Assembly (NCBI RefSeq): GCF_014230465.1
Contig: NZ_JAAXCY010000001.1
Location: 310,001 to 374,000 of the forward strand
Length of the DNA stretch: 64,000 nucleotides
Source: Pseudomonas cremoris
Lineage (GTDB): Bacteria > Pseudomonadota > Gammaproteobacteria > Pseudomonadales > Pseudomonadaceae
Direction of reading: 5' to 3'
The position numbers and the translations under genes are program-made. Every line of letters starts with the position of its first letter. Position 1 is the stretch's first letter. Positions 51,435-62,100 of this stretch are shown one piece after another. The notes beneath the pieces are model-generated. The model had not been told where the DNA came from. It saw only the letters and a list, made by a program, of their open reading frames with translations, and ran no database searches.

Positions 51435-52279
51435 TGATGACCCTGACCATCGGCACCTTCGCTATCGCCCTGAATCACATCCTGCTGATCAGCGCGCTGA
51501 TTCTCGCCACCCTGGTGGGCTGGCGCGTGGCCAAGCGCGGTGGTGAAAACCCGGAATCGGTGCTGTTCAGCCTGTTCCTGCTGGGCATGCTGGCCGCGCG
51601 TATCAGCTTTGTGCTGATGTACTGGAGCGACTACCGCAACGACTGGGTGCAGATGGTCGATCTGCGCGACGGTGGTTTTCTCGCGTGGCCCGGCGTGATC
51701 GTGCTGATCCTCGGCGCGCTGGTCTACGGCTGGCGCCGCCCGGCCTTGCGCAAACCGCTAAGCGCCGGGGTGGTCACAGGTCTCGTGTTCTGGGGCATGA
51801 GCAGCCTGGCGTTGAACCTGTATGACAAAGGCTCGCAACTGCCGGATATCACCCTGCGCAACGCCAATGGCGACGTGGTGCAACTGGCCGACTACAAGGG
51901 CGGCCCGCTGGTGATCAACCTATGGGCGACCTGGTGCCCACCGTGCCGGCGCGAGATGCCGGTGCTCGAACGCGCGCAACACCAACGGCCTGACGTGACC
52001 TTCCTGTTCGTCAACCAGGCCGAAAGCATGCAAAGCGTCAGTACCTTCCTGGCAACTCAGGGCCTGACGCTGGACAACGTGCTGTTCGACGCCAGCGGCC
52101 GCCTTGGCCAGGCCGTCGGCTCCATGGCATTGCCTACTACCCTGTTCTACCAAGCCGATGGGCGCCTGATCAACAGCCACCTGGGCGAGTTGTCCCAAGC
52201 CAGCCTGGCCCGCGCCATGGAACCCTTCGACACCGCCACAATAAGGAAACCCACATGCCAAGCCTCCGCCACCTGCTGA
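51434..52279 (+). CDS. TlpA-family thioredoxin with N-terminal membrane region
   Basis: 281 residues, start overlapping the dsbD stop (TGATG). The first 130 residues hold several hydrophobic segments (ALNHILLISALILATLVG, VLFSLFLLGMLAARISF, GVIVLILGALVYGW), followed by a periplasmic TlpA-type domain with WATWCPPCRREMPVLE. The N-terminal part resembles a shortened prolipoprotein-diacylglyceryl-transferase-like or DsbD-like membrane module; I am unsure which. Its last 25 bases overlap the start of dsbG. Probably passes electrons from DsbD to periplasmic substrates. Confidence 0.88.
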   Translation: MMTLTIGTFAIALNHILLISALILATLVGWRVAKRGGENPESVLFSLFLLGMLAARISFVLMYWSDYRNDWVQMVDLRDGGFLAWPGVIVLILGALVYGWRRPALRKPLSAGVVTGLVFWGMSSLALNLYDKGSQLPDITLRNANGDVVQLADYKGGPLVINLWATWCPPCRREMPVLERAQHQRPDVTFLFVNQAESMQSVSTFLATQGLTLDNVLFDASGRLGQAVGSMALPTTLFYQADGRLINSHLGELSQASLARAMEPFDTATIRKPTCQASATC

Positions 52280-53016
52280 CCCTGCTGCCCCTGACACTGG
52301 CGGCTACCCTGGCCCAGGCCGAAGACTGGCCGGCACCGATCAAACAGATCGAAGCCAAGGGCGCCAAGATCCTCGGCAAGTTCGACGCCCCCAGCGGCCT
52401 CACCGGCTACGCCGCGCAATACCAGAACCGTGGCATGGCGCTGTACCTGACCGCTGACGGCAACAGCGTGATCGCCGGCAACCTGTACGACGCCCAGGGC
52501 AATGACCTGAGCAGCGCGCCCCTGGAAAAACTGGTGTACGCGCCGATGGCCAAGGAAGTCTGGGCCAAGATGGAAAAAAGCAGCTGGATCCAGGACGGCG
52601 ACGTCAAGGCGCCACGCATCGTCTACCTGTTCAGCGACCCCAACTGCCCGTACTGCAACATGTTCTGGGAACAGGCCCGCCCATGGGTGAAGGCTGGCAA
52701 GGTGCAGTTGCGCCACATCATGGTCGGCATCATCCGCGAAGACAGCCCGGGCAAATCCGCCGCACTGTTCGCCGCCAAAGACCCGCAAAAAGCACTGGAA
52801 GAACACGAAGCCGCCGGTAAAGGCAGCAAGTTGCAGGCACTGGCCAAGATCCCGGCGGATATCGAGGCCAAGCTCGATGCCAATATGAAGCTGATGGATG
52901 AATTGGAGTTGTCGGCGACGCCGGCGATTTTCTATCTGGATGACAAGGGTGGGTTGCAGCAGCAGCAAGGGGCGCCTTCGCCGGAGAAGTTGCTGAAGAT
53001 CATGGGGCCGAAATAA
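52255..53016 (+). CDS. dsbG: Periplasmic disulfide isomerase DsbG
   Basis: 253 residues. Signal peptide about 1-22 (ending LAQA); N-terminal dimerisation domain; thioredoxin domain with FSDPNCPYCNMFWEQARPW (CPYC motif) and cis-Pro in LSATPAIFYL. DsbG-type enzymes repair or protect single cysteines and are kept reduced by DsbD. Overlapping genes indicate one redox unit. Confidence 0.95.
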   Translation: MPSLRHLLTLLPLTLAATLAQAEDWPAPIKQIEAKGAKILGKFDAPSGLTGYAAQYQNRGMALYLTADGNSVIAGNLYDAQGNDLSSAPLEKLVYAPMAKEVWAKMEKSSWIQDGDVKAPRIVYLFSDPNCPYCNMFWEQARPWVKAGKVQLRHIMVGIIREDSPGKSAALFAAKDPQKALEEHEAAGKGSKLQALAKIPADIEAKLDANMKLMDELELSATPAIFYLDDKGGLQQQQGAPSPEKLLKIMGPK

Positions 53017-53035
53017 GCGGTGACTGGACGGACGC

Positions 53036-53127
53036 TTTCGCGAGCAAGCCCGCTCCCATATTTGACGGTGTTCACCTATAGAAATGTGTGAACCCAATCC
53101 AATGTGGGAGCGGGCTTGCTCGCGAAG
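53036..53127. repeat. REP pair in reversed (tail-to-tail) order
   Basis: Cores face outward (TCGCGAGCAAGCCCGCTCCCAT first, its inverse second), with a spacer of about 40 bases, as at 30943-31010. Located between convergent dsbG and pvdL. Confidence 0.9.
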
Positions 53128-53149
53128 AGGCCCTATCAAGCGATGGAGA

Positions 53150-56100
53150 TTAAAGCCCCTCCAACTCCGCCATCAAATCACTCAACCGATCCACCTTCTC
53201 GGCACTGATCTCATTGGCCGCCAACCCGTCGATATACTCGGCCAACTCCGCCACCGTGCTGCATTCGAACATCGCCCGCAGCGGCACATCCCGCTGCAGG
53301 GTCTTCTGCACCCGCGAGGCTATCTGCGTGGCCAGCAGCGAATGCCCGCCCAGTTCGAAGAAGTTGTCTTGCACGCCCACTTTTTCGACCTTTAACACCT
53401 CAGCCCAAATCGCCGCCAAGGTGGCCTCCAGTTCGGTACGCGGCGCCTGATAGGCTTGGCCGTGCAACTGGCCGATGTCGATATCAGGCAAGGCCTTGCG
53501 GTCGAGTTTGCCGTTGGCGTTGAGTGGCAGGCGATCCAACCAGAGCCAGTGCAGCGGCACCATGTATTCCGGCAGCTCGGCGCGCAGGCGTTGCTTGATG
53601 CGGTCCAGACGCTCGCTTGGGTTCAGCGCTTCGTCGGCCGCCACCAGATAGCCCACCAAGTGCTTGCCATTGACGCCCTCCTGCACGCCCACCGCCGCAT
53701 CGCGAACTTCCGGTTGCTCATGCAGGCGCGCTTCGATTTCACCCAGCTCGATGCGGTAACCGCGAATCTTCACTTGATGGTCGATACGCCCGACGTACTC
53801 CAGCACGCCATCACTGCGCCGACGTGCCAGGTCACCGGTACGATATAACCGCTCCCCCGGCGCGCCGAACGGGTTCGGAACAAACACTGGCGCGGTGCGT
53901 AGCGGATCGCTGACGTAACCCCGCCCCACGCCGGTGCCCGCTACACACAACTCACCCACCGCACCTTGCGGCACCAACTCCAGCGCACCATCGAGCAGGT
54001 ACAAGCGGTTGTTATCCGTCGGCGTACCAATCGGCAGATAAGTGCCCCGGGTCGACGCCAGGTCGACGCGATAGAACGCCACATCGTCCGAGCACTCAGC
54101 CGGGCCATAAGCATTCACCAGGCCAATCTCTGGGTAACGCTGCAACCACTGGTGCGCCAGCTCCGGCGGCATCGCTTCACCGGTTGGCAGCATCCAGCGC
54201 AGGCCGTCCAGGCTGATGCGGTCCTGGGCAAGCATGCCCTGGATCAGCGACGGCACGCTTTCCAGTACGGTGATGCCCTGGGCCTGTACATGCGCAAGCA
54301 GCCCCTGCGGATCGTGGGCGATGGTATTCGGTACGATATCCACCCGTGCGCCAAACAGCGGCGCGGCGAGGAATTGCCACACGGAAATATCGAAGCTTTG
54401 TGAGGCGGTCTGGGCGATCACATCTGCCGGGCTCAGGTCGAGATACGGCACCTTGCTCAACTGGTTATTGAGCATGCCGCGTTGTTCCACCATCACGCCT
54501 TTGGGCAGGCCGGTAGAGCCCGAGGTGTAGATCACGTAGGCGAGATTGTCCGGGCCGCTGTAGACCCCAGGATTGTCCTCACGCTCATCCAATGCTTCCC
54601 ACACCAACAGTTTGGGCCGGCCCGAGCAAGCGAACTCTTCCAGCAGTTGCTCGGCCTGTTCGCGACACGCTTCGGTGCACACCAACAACGGCGTACGGCT
54701 CAAGTCGATGATGCGGCTCAGACGCTGGCTTGGCAGGCCCGGGTCCAGCGGCAGGTAACCGGCACCGGCCTTGAAGCTGCCGATGATCATGCCCAACAAG
54801 TCCAGGCTGCGTTCAGCCAGCAAGGCCACCGGTTGATCCAGGCCAACACCCGCCTTGATCAACGCATGCCCCAGGCGGTTGCTGCGGAGGTTCAGCTCGA
54901 CATAGCTCCATTGCTGGTCGAGGCAACTGGCGGCGATGCGTTGCGGGTGGGCGGCCACCTGCGCTTCGAACAGCTCGACATAGCTGAGCTCCAGCGGATA
55001 CGCATGCTCGCTCTGGTTGCAGCCGTCCATCAGGAATGCACGTTCCTGCTCGCCAATCAGCGGCAGGTCGGCCATGTCGCCATGGAAGCCCTGCACCAGC
55101 GCCAGCAGCAGGCGCTTGAACTCGCCGAGCATGCCTTGCACGGTGGTTTCGTCGAAGTAGCGCTGGTCATAGGACAGGTGCAAGCCCAGGTCATCGCCCG
55201 GATAACACACCGCCGTCAGCGGGAAGTTGGTGTGGGTGCGGCCAGAGTCCGAGGTGGCATTCAGGCTTTGTGCGCGGTCCAGCACCGAGACTTCCACCGG
55301 GGCGTTTTCGAATACAAACAGGCTGTCGAACAGCGGCTGGCCCTTGGGCAATTCGCTGTGTTCCTGGATCGTTACCAACGGCAGGTATTCGTACTCGCGC
55401 AGTTGCATATTGCTGTCGAGCAAGCCGCTCAGCCACTGGCGCACGCTGCAGCGTTGATCGTCCTCGGGCAGCTTCACCCGCAGTGCGATGCTGTTGATGA
55501 ACAGGCCGACGGTGCGCTGCATCTCAGGCATTTCCACCGGACGCCCGGCCACGGTGACGCCAAACAGCACGTCGCGATCGCCGCTCAAGCGGCGCAGTAC
55601 CAATGCCCAAGCCGCCTGGGCGAAGGTGTTGACGGTCAACTGATGGGCCTGGGCCAGCTCACGCAATTGCGCACCATCACGGGCATCAAGACGGGTGTAG
55701 CAGTCACCCACCACCATGCCGCCATGGCCTGCGTGGTCACGCATAAATGGCCGGTCACTCGGGATCGGCGTGGTGCGCTCGAAACCTTGCAAGTTCTGTT
55801 GCCACCACTGGCGCGCCTCATTCAGGTTCTGGCGTTGCAGCCAGGCGATGTAGTCGCGGTAGCGCGGCGGCGTGGCCAGTTGCGCGTCGCGGCCTTCGCC
55901 CAGGGCCATGTAGATATCGAAGAAGTCATTCATCAGCAGCGAACGGCACCAGGCATCGATCAGGATGTGGTGGTTGCTCATCATGAACCAGTAGCGCTCT
56001 GCGCCGACGCGAATCAAACGCAGGTGGAATGGCGCCTGGTTGAGCAGATCAAAACCGGCTTCGCGCTCGCTCTTGAGCAAGGCTTGCAGGCGCGGCTCCT

Positions 56101-59100
56101 GTTCATGTTCCGGGTCATGGCTCCAATCCAGGTACTCGACCGGCGTACTGCCCGGTTTGTGGATCACTTGCAGCATGTCCTCGCCGACATTCCAGCAAAA
56201 CGACGCGCGCAGGGCCTCGTGACGAGCGATCACCGCCTGCCAGGCCTGGGCGAAACGCTCGGGGTCCAGGGCGCTGTTGATGCGGTAACGGTCCTGCATG
56301 TAGTACAGGCCGGTGCCCGGTTCCAGCAGGGTGTGCAGCAACAGTCCTTCCTGCATGGGCGTGAGCGGATACACATCCTCGATGGCGCTGGCCGGTACAG
56401 GCAAGGCATCCAGTTGCGCCTGGGTCAGGTGCGCCAGGGGGAAGTCGGACGGCGTGAGGCCACCGGCATCATCCTTGAGGCAGTGCGCCACCAGGCTTTG
56501 CAGTTCGGCGACGTAGGCCTCGGCCAGTTCGCGAATGGTGTGTTGATCGTGACGTTCGCGGCTGAAGGTCCAGCGCAGCACCAATTCACCGCCGTACACC
56601 TGGCTGTCGACGCTCAGGGTGTTGGGCAGCGGTGCATCCGGGTCATGGGCGATGCCAGCCGATTCATCCAGCGGATGGAACAGCGCATCGCTGTCGAAGC
56701 TCTGGTCGAACTGGCCGAGGTAGTTGAAGGTGATCTCGGCGCTTGGCAGCGCGGCCATGGTCTGTTTGATCAGGTCATCTGCGAGGTAGCGCAGCACGCC
56801 ATAACCCAAACCTTTGTGCGGTACGCCGCGCAGTTGCTCCTTGATCGCCTTGATCGAGTCGCCCTGCTCTGCCGGCGGTGTCAGGCGCAGCGGATAAGCA
56901 CTGGTGAACCAGCCGACACTGCGGGTCAGGTCGACGTCATCGAACAGGCTTTCACGGCCATGGCCTTCCAGTTGGATCAGCGCCGAGGCGTGGCCGCTCC
57001 AGCGGCACAGCACGCGGGCCAAGGCGGTCAGCAGCAGGTCATTGACCTGGGTGCGGTAGGCACTTGGCGCCTGTTGCAGCAACTGGCGGGTGTGTTCGGC
57101 GTCCAAGCGCACGCTGACCGTGTCGGCGTCGCGATTGCGCAGCGAGCCCCGGGGACGGTCCACCGGCAACGCCACCGCAGGGCCGGCGAGTTGGTGCTGC
57201 CACACGCGCAGTTCTTCACGCAGGGACTCGCTGCCGGCATAGGCCTGCAAGCGCGACGCCCAGTCACGCAACGCACTGGTCTTGGCCGGCAGGCTGACGG
57301 CTTGGCCGTCGCTCAACTGGCGATAGACCGTTTGCAGGTCCTCCAGCAACACGCGCCACGAAACGCCGTCCACCACCAAGTGGTGGATTGCGATCAGCAG
57401 GCGTTGCTGACCTTCAGGGCCATCCACCAGCAGGGCGCGCAGCAGCGGGCCGTGTTGCAGGTCGAGGCTGCGCTGGGTGTCGGTGAACAGCGCGGTGCAC
57501 TGCGTCATGTCACGCACTTGGGCCTGCATCAGCACGCCACCTTGAGGCACAGCCAAATGCTCGGCGTGCCATCTGGCATCGCGCCGGGTGAAGCTCAGGC
57601 GCAGGGCGTCGTGGTGTTCCAGTACCGCCAGCAGGGCTTGCTCCAGGCGATGGGGTTCCAGCAGCTGCAGCGGCTTGAGCAACAACGCCTGGTTCCAGTG
57701 CTGACGCTGTGGAATCTCGGTGTCGAAGAACCAATGCTGAATCGGCGTAAGGCCCGAGCCTCCGGTGAGCACGCCCTGCTCCGCCGTGACCTGCTCGGAG
57801 CGCGTGGCGACAGCCGCCAGGGTTTGCACGGTCTGGTGCTGGAACAGGTCACGCGGGCTGAAATGAAGCCCCGCCTGCCGCGCGCGGCTGACCACCTGGA
57901 TCGACAGGATCGAGTCGCCACCCAGTTCGAAGAAATTATCGTCTAGGCCGACTTGCTGTACGTTCAACACCGCCGCCCAGATCGCCGCGAGTGTTTGCTC
58001 CAGCTCATTGCGGGGCGCCACGTACTGTTGGCGGTTGGCCTCGGGGTCCGGTTGCGGTAAGGCGCGGCGGTCGAGCTTGCCGTTGGCGGTCAGCGGCATG
58101 CTGTCGAGCACGATCAGGTGCGCGGGCACCATGTAGTCCGGCAGCTGCGCCTTTAGATGAGCCTTCAAGGCGTCGCGCAGAGCGCCGTGTTCCGCATCGC
58201 TGACCAGGTACGCAACCAGCTGTTTGCCACTCGGCGAATCCAGCGCCAGCACCACCGCTTCGCGCACGGCGTCGTGTTCCAGCAGGCGGGTTTCGATCTC
58301 GCCCAACTCAATGCGGAAACCGCGAATTTTCACCTGATGGTCGATACGCCCCAGGTACTCCACCAAGCCATCGGCGCGTTGGCGCACCAGGTCGCCGGTG
58401 CGGTACAGGCGGCCACCATTGCTGGCAAACGGATCGGCAACAAAGCGCTCCGCCGTCATGCCAGGACGTTCGTGATACCCCTGGGCCAGGCCCGCGCCAC
58501 CGATGTACAACTCCCCCGTCGCACCTTGAGGCACCAATGCCAGGTCGGCGTCGAGGATGTACGCCACACGGTCACCGATGATGCTGCCAATCGGCACGCT
58601 GCCAGCGCCCTCTTCCAATTGCTCGGGCGCCAGGCTGGCCAGCGGCATCACCACCGTCTCAGTCGGGCCATAAGCGTTGAAAAACACCTTCGGTTGGAAC
58701 GCTGCTCGGATGCGCTGCAAGTGTTCACCGGTCAGCGCTTCGCCACCGGTGATGCACATGCGCACCGGCAAGGTCTGTTGCTGGGTTGCCAGCCACTGCG
58801 CCAACTGGCTGCCGTAGCTTGGGGTGAAGCCCAGGACAGTGATGCGATGGGTACGGATCAGCGCGCAGATTTCTTCGGCATCCCACTGCCCTTGAGCACG
58901 CAATACCACTTGGGCACCGCTGAGCAACGGCACCAGCAGACGCTCGGTGGCGGCGTCGAAATTGATCGAATAAAAATGCAGCTCGCAGTCGTCCGGGCGC
59001 ATGCCGAAGCGTTCGATTACCGCCGCACAGTGCATGGCGATTTCACCGTGGGACACCACCACGCCTTTGGGCTTGCCGGTGGAGCCGGAGGTGTAGATCA

Positions 59101-62100
59101 GGTACGCCTGGTGTTGCGGCAGGCTGATAAAAGGCAACTCGTCGGACGGGTAATTAGCCAATACGGGAAGGTCATCTTCCAGGCACCAGCACGCCACAGT
59201 GGCCGGCAATTCGCCGAGGGCTTCGAACATCGCCGCATCGCTGAGCAACAGGCCGATGCCGCTGTCTTCGATCATGTAATGCAGGCGATCGAGCGGGTAC
59301 TCCGGGTCCAACGGTACATAGGCGCCACCGGCCTTGAGGATCGCCAGCAGGCCGGTCACCATTTCCAGCGAGCGCGGCAGCGCCAGGCCGACGCGCACCT
59401 GCGGGCCGACGCCACGCTCACGCAGCATCCACGCCAGGCGGTTGGCACGTTCGTTCAACTCGCGGTAGCTGAGTGTGACGCCGGCAAACGTCAACGCTGG
59501 AGCATCAGGACGATTAATCGCCTGCTGGCTGAACAGTTGATGGATGCACTGGTCGAGGCGGTGCTCTCCTTTTTCGACACCCAGGCTGTCTTGCAACGCT
59601 TGTTGCTCAACGACGCTGAGCAATGGCAATTCGCTGAGGCGCTGTTGCGGATTCGCGATCAAGGCTTCCAGCAGATTGCGCCAATGCTCGGCCATGCGCG
59701 CAATGCGCGGCTCATCAAACAGGTCGGTGCTGTAGGTCAGGCAGCAACCCAGGCGATGGTCGAGGTCGGTGACTTCCAGGTTCAAGTCGAACTTGGTGGC
59801 ACGGGCATCGTTGGCCAGGTACTCGACTGTCATGCCGGCCAACTGGCGGCTTTGCTGGAATTCCCAGCGCTGCACGTTGCACATCACTTGGAACAGCGGG
59901 TTGTACGCCGCGCTGCGGGGCGGTTGCAGGGCTTCCACCAAGTGGTCGAACGGCAAGTCCTGGTGCGACTGGCCTTCGATCACAGTGTGACGCACGTGCT
60001 CGAAGAGCTCAGCTACATTCATCTGCCCACTGAGCTGGCAACGCAGCACTTGGGTGTTGAGGAACGCACCGATCAACCCTTCGCTTTCCGGGCGAATCCG
60101 ATTGGCCACCGGCGCGCCGATGCGCAGGTCGGTCTGACCGCTGTAGCGGTAGAGCAGCACGGCCAGGGTGGCGGTCATGGTCATGAACAGGGTCAGGCCA
60201 CGCTCGGCATTGAAGGCGCGCACGCGGGCGGCCAGGTCATCGCTCAAATCAAAACGGTACAGCTCGCCCTGGTGACTTTGCACCGGCGGGCGTGGGCGGT
60301 CGCCGGGCAGTTCCAGCAGCGGGTGTTCACTGCCCAGTTGCTGCGTCCAGTAATCCAACTGACGCTGGCGCTCACCGGACTCCAGCCACTGGCGCTGCCA
60401 CACGCTGTATTCCAGGTATTGCACCGGCAACGGCGCCAGGGGCGATAGGCGTTCATCGATAAACGCCTCGTAAAGCGCGCTGAGTTCACGGGCAAAAATG
60501 TCCATGGCCCAGCCTTCGGTGACGATATGGTGCAGCGTCAGCACCAGGTAGTGTTCCTGCTCGCCGGCCTTGACCAGGCACGCGCGCAATAACGGACCGG
60601 TTTCCAGGTTGAACGGCGTATGCGCTTCGTGATCGGCCAGGCGCTGCAAACGCAGCTGGCGCTCGGCTTCATTCAGCGCCGAGAGGTCCTGCCAGTCCAT
60701 GCGCAGGTCGGTTTGCGCCGAGACCTTCTGATAAGCCACGCCATCGACACTTGGGAAGGTGGTGCGCAGGGTTTCATGGCGCATGATCAAGGCCTGCAAC
60801 GCCGCCTCGAAACGCCCCACATCCAGCACGCCACGCAGGCGCGCCATGCCGCCGACGTTGTAGGCCGGGCTGTCTGGTTCCATCTGCCAGAGGAACCACA
60901 TGCGCTGCTGGGAATAGGAGAGCGGCACCGGTTGGTTGCGGTCGACCTTGGCGATAGCGGTTTGCTGATTGCGCTGGCCCGACGCCTGGATCAGCCCAAT
61001 CTGCTCGGCAAACGCCCCCAGCTCACTGGCTTCAAACAGGGTGCGCAACGGCAGCTCGACGTCACACGCCTGGCGGGTGCGGGAGATGATTTGCGTGGCC
61101 AGCAACGAGTGGCCGCCAAGGGCGAAGAAGTCATCGCGCAGGCCGATGCGTGGCAGCCCGAGGACTTCACGCCAGATCGCGGCGATCTGCTGTTGCAACG
61201 GGGTTTGTGGCTCGACATGTTCACGGGTTTGCCACACAGGTGCAGGCAGCGCGCGGCGGTCCAGCTTGCCGCTGGGGCTCAGGGGCATGGTGTCCAGGCG
61301 CATCAGCAGCGCGGGCACCATGTACTCCGGCAGCTCAGCGGCCAGGGCGGTTTTTACCTCATCTTCATCCAGCTCGGTATGGGCGGTGTAGTAACCGATC
61401 AACTGTGCGTCGCGCACCAGCACCACCGCCTGGGCGATACCGTCCAGGGCCAGCAGGCGTGCTTCGATTTCTTGCGGCTCCACACGGAAACCACGCAGCT
61501 TGACCTGCTGATCCAGCCGGCCGAGGTATTCGAGCACACCGTCGGCACTCCAGCGTGCACGGTCACCGGTACGGTACAGACGAGCGCCGTGGTGATCGGC
61601 GACAAAACGCTCAGCGGTCAACCCCGCGCGGCCAAGGTAACCCCGGGCCAAGCCGATGCCACCGATGCACAACTCGCCTGGCACGCCCAGCGGCACAGGA
61701 TTGAGGTGCTCGTCGAGCACACGGCAGATCACATTGCCCAGCGGCCGACCAATCGGCGAGCGCTCGCCGTCTTCGGCGCGGCAGTGCCAGTGCGTCACGT
61801 TGATCGCGGTTTCGGTGGGGCCATAACGGTTGTGCAATTGCACCGCCGGCAGTTGCGCCAAGACGCGGTTGCGCAGTTCAGCCGGCAACGCTTCACCGCC
61901 GGAGAACAAGCGGCGCAGACTGGTGCATTCGGTCACCAAGGGTTCGTCGATAAACAGCTGCAACAGCGGCGGCACAAAGTGCAGCGTGGTCACGCCGTGC
62001 TCTTGCACCAACTGCGCGATGCGGTGCGGATCGCGATGCTCGCCGGGGCCCGCGAGTACCAAGCGGCAACCGGTGATCAGCGGCCAGAAGCACTCCCACA

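Noticed and set aside
54482..60448. Long plus-strand frames opposite pvdL
   Set aside because: Shadows of the NRPS: Gln/His/Val-rich translations typical of the antisense strand of GC-rich coding DNA.
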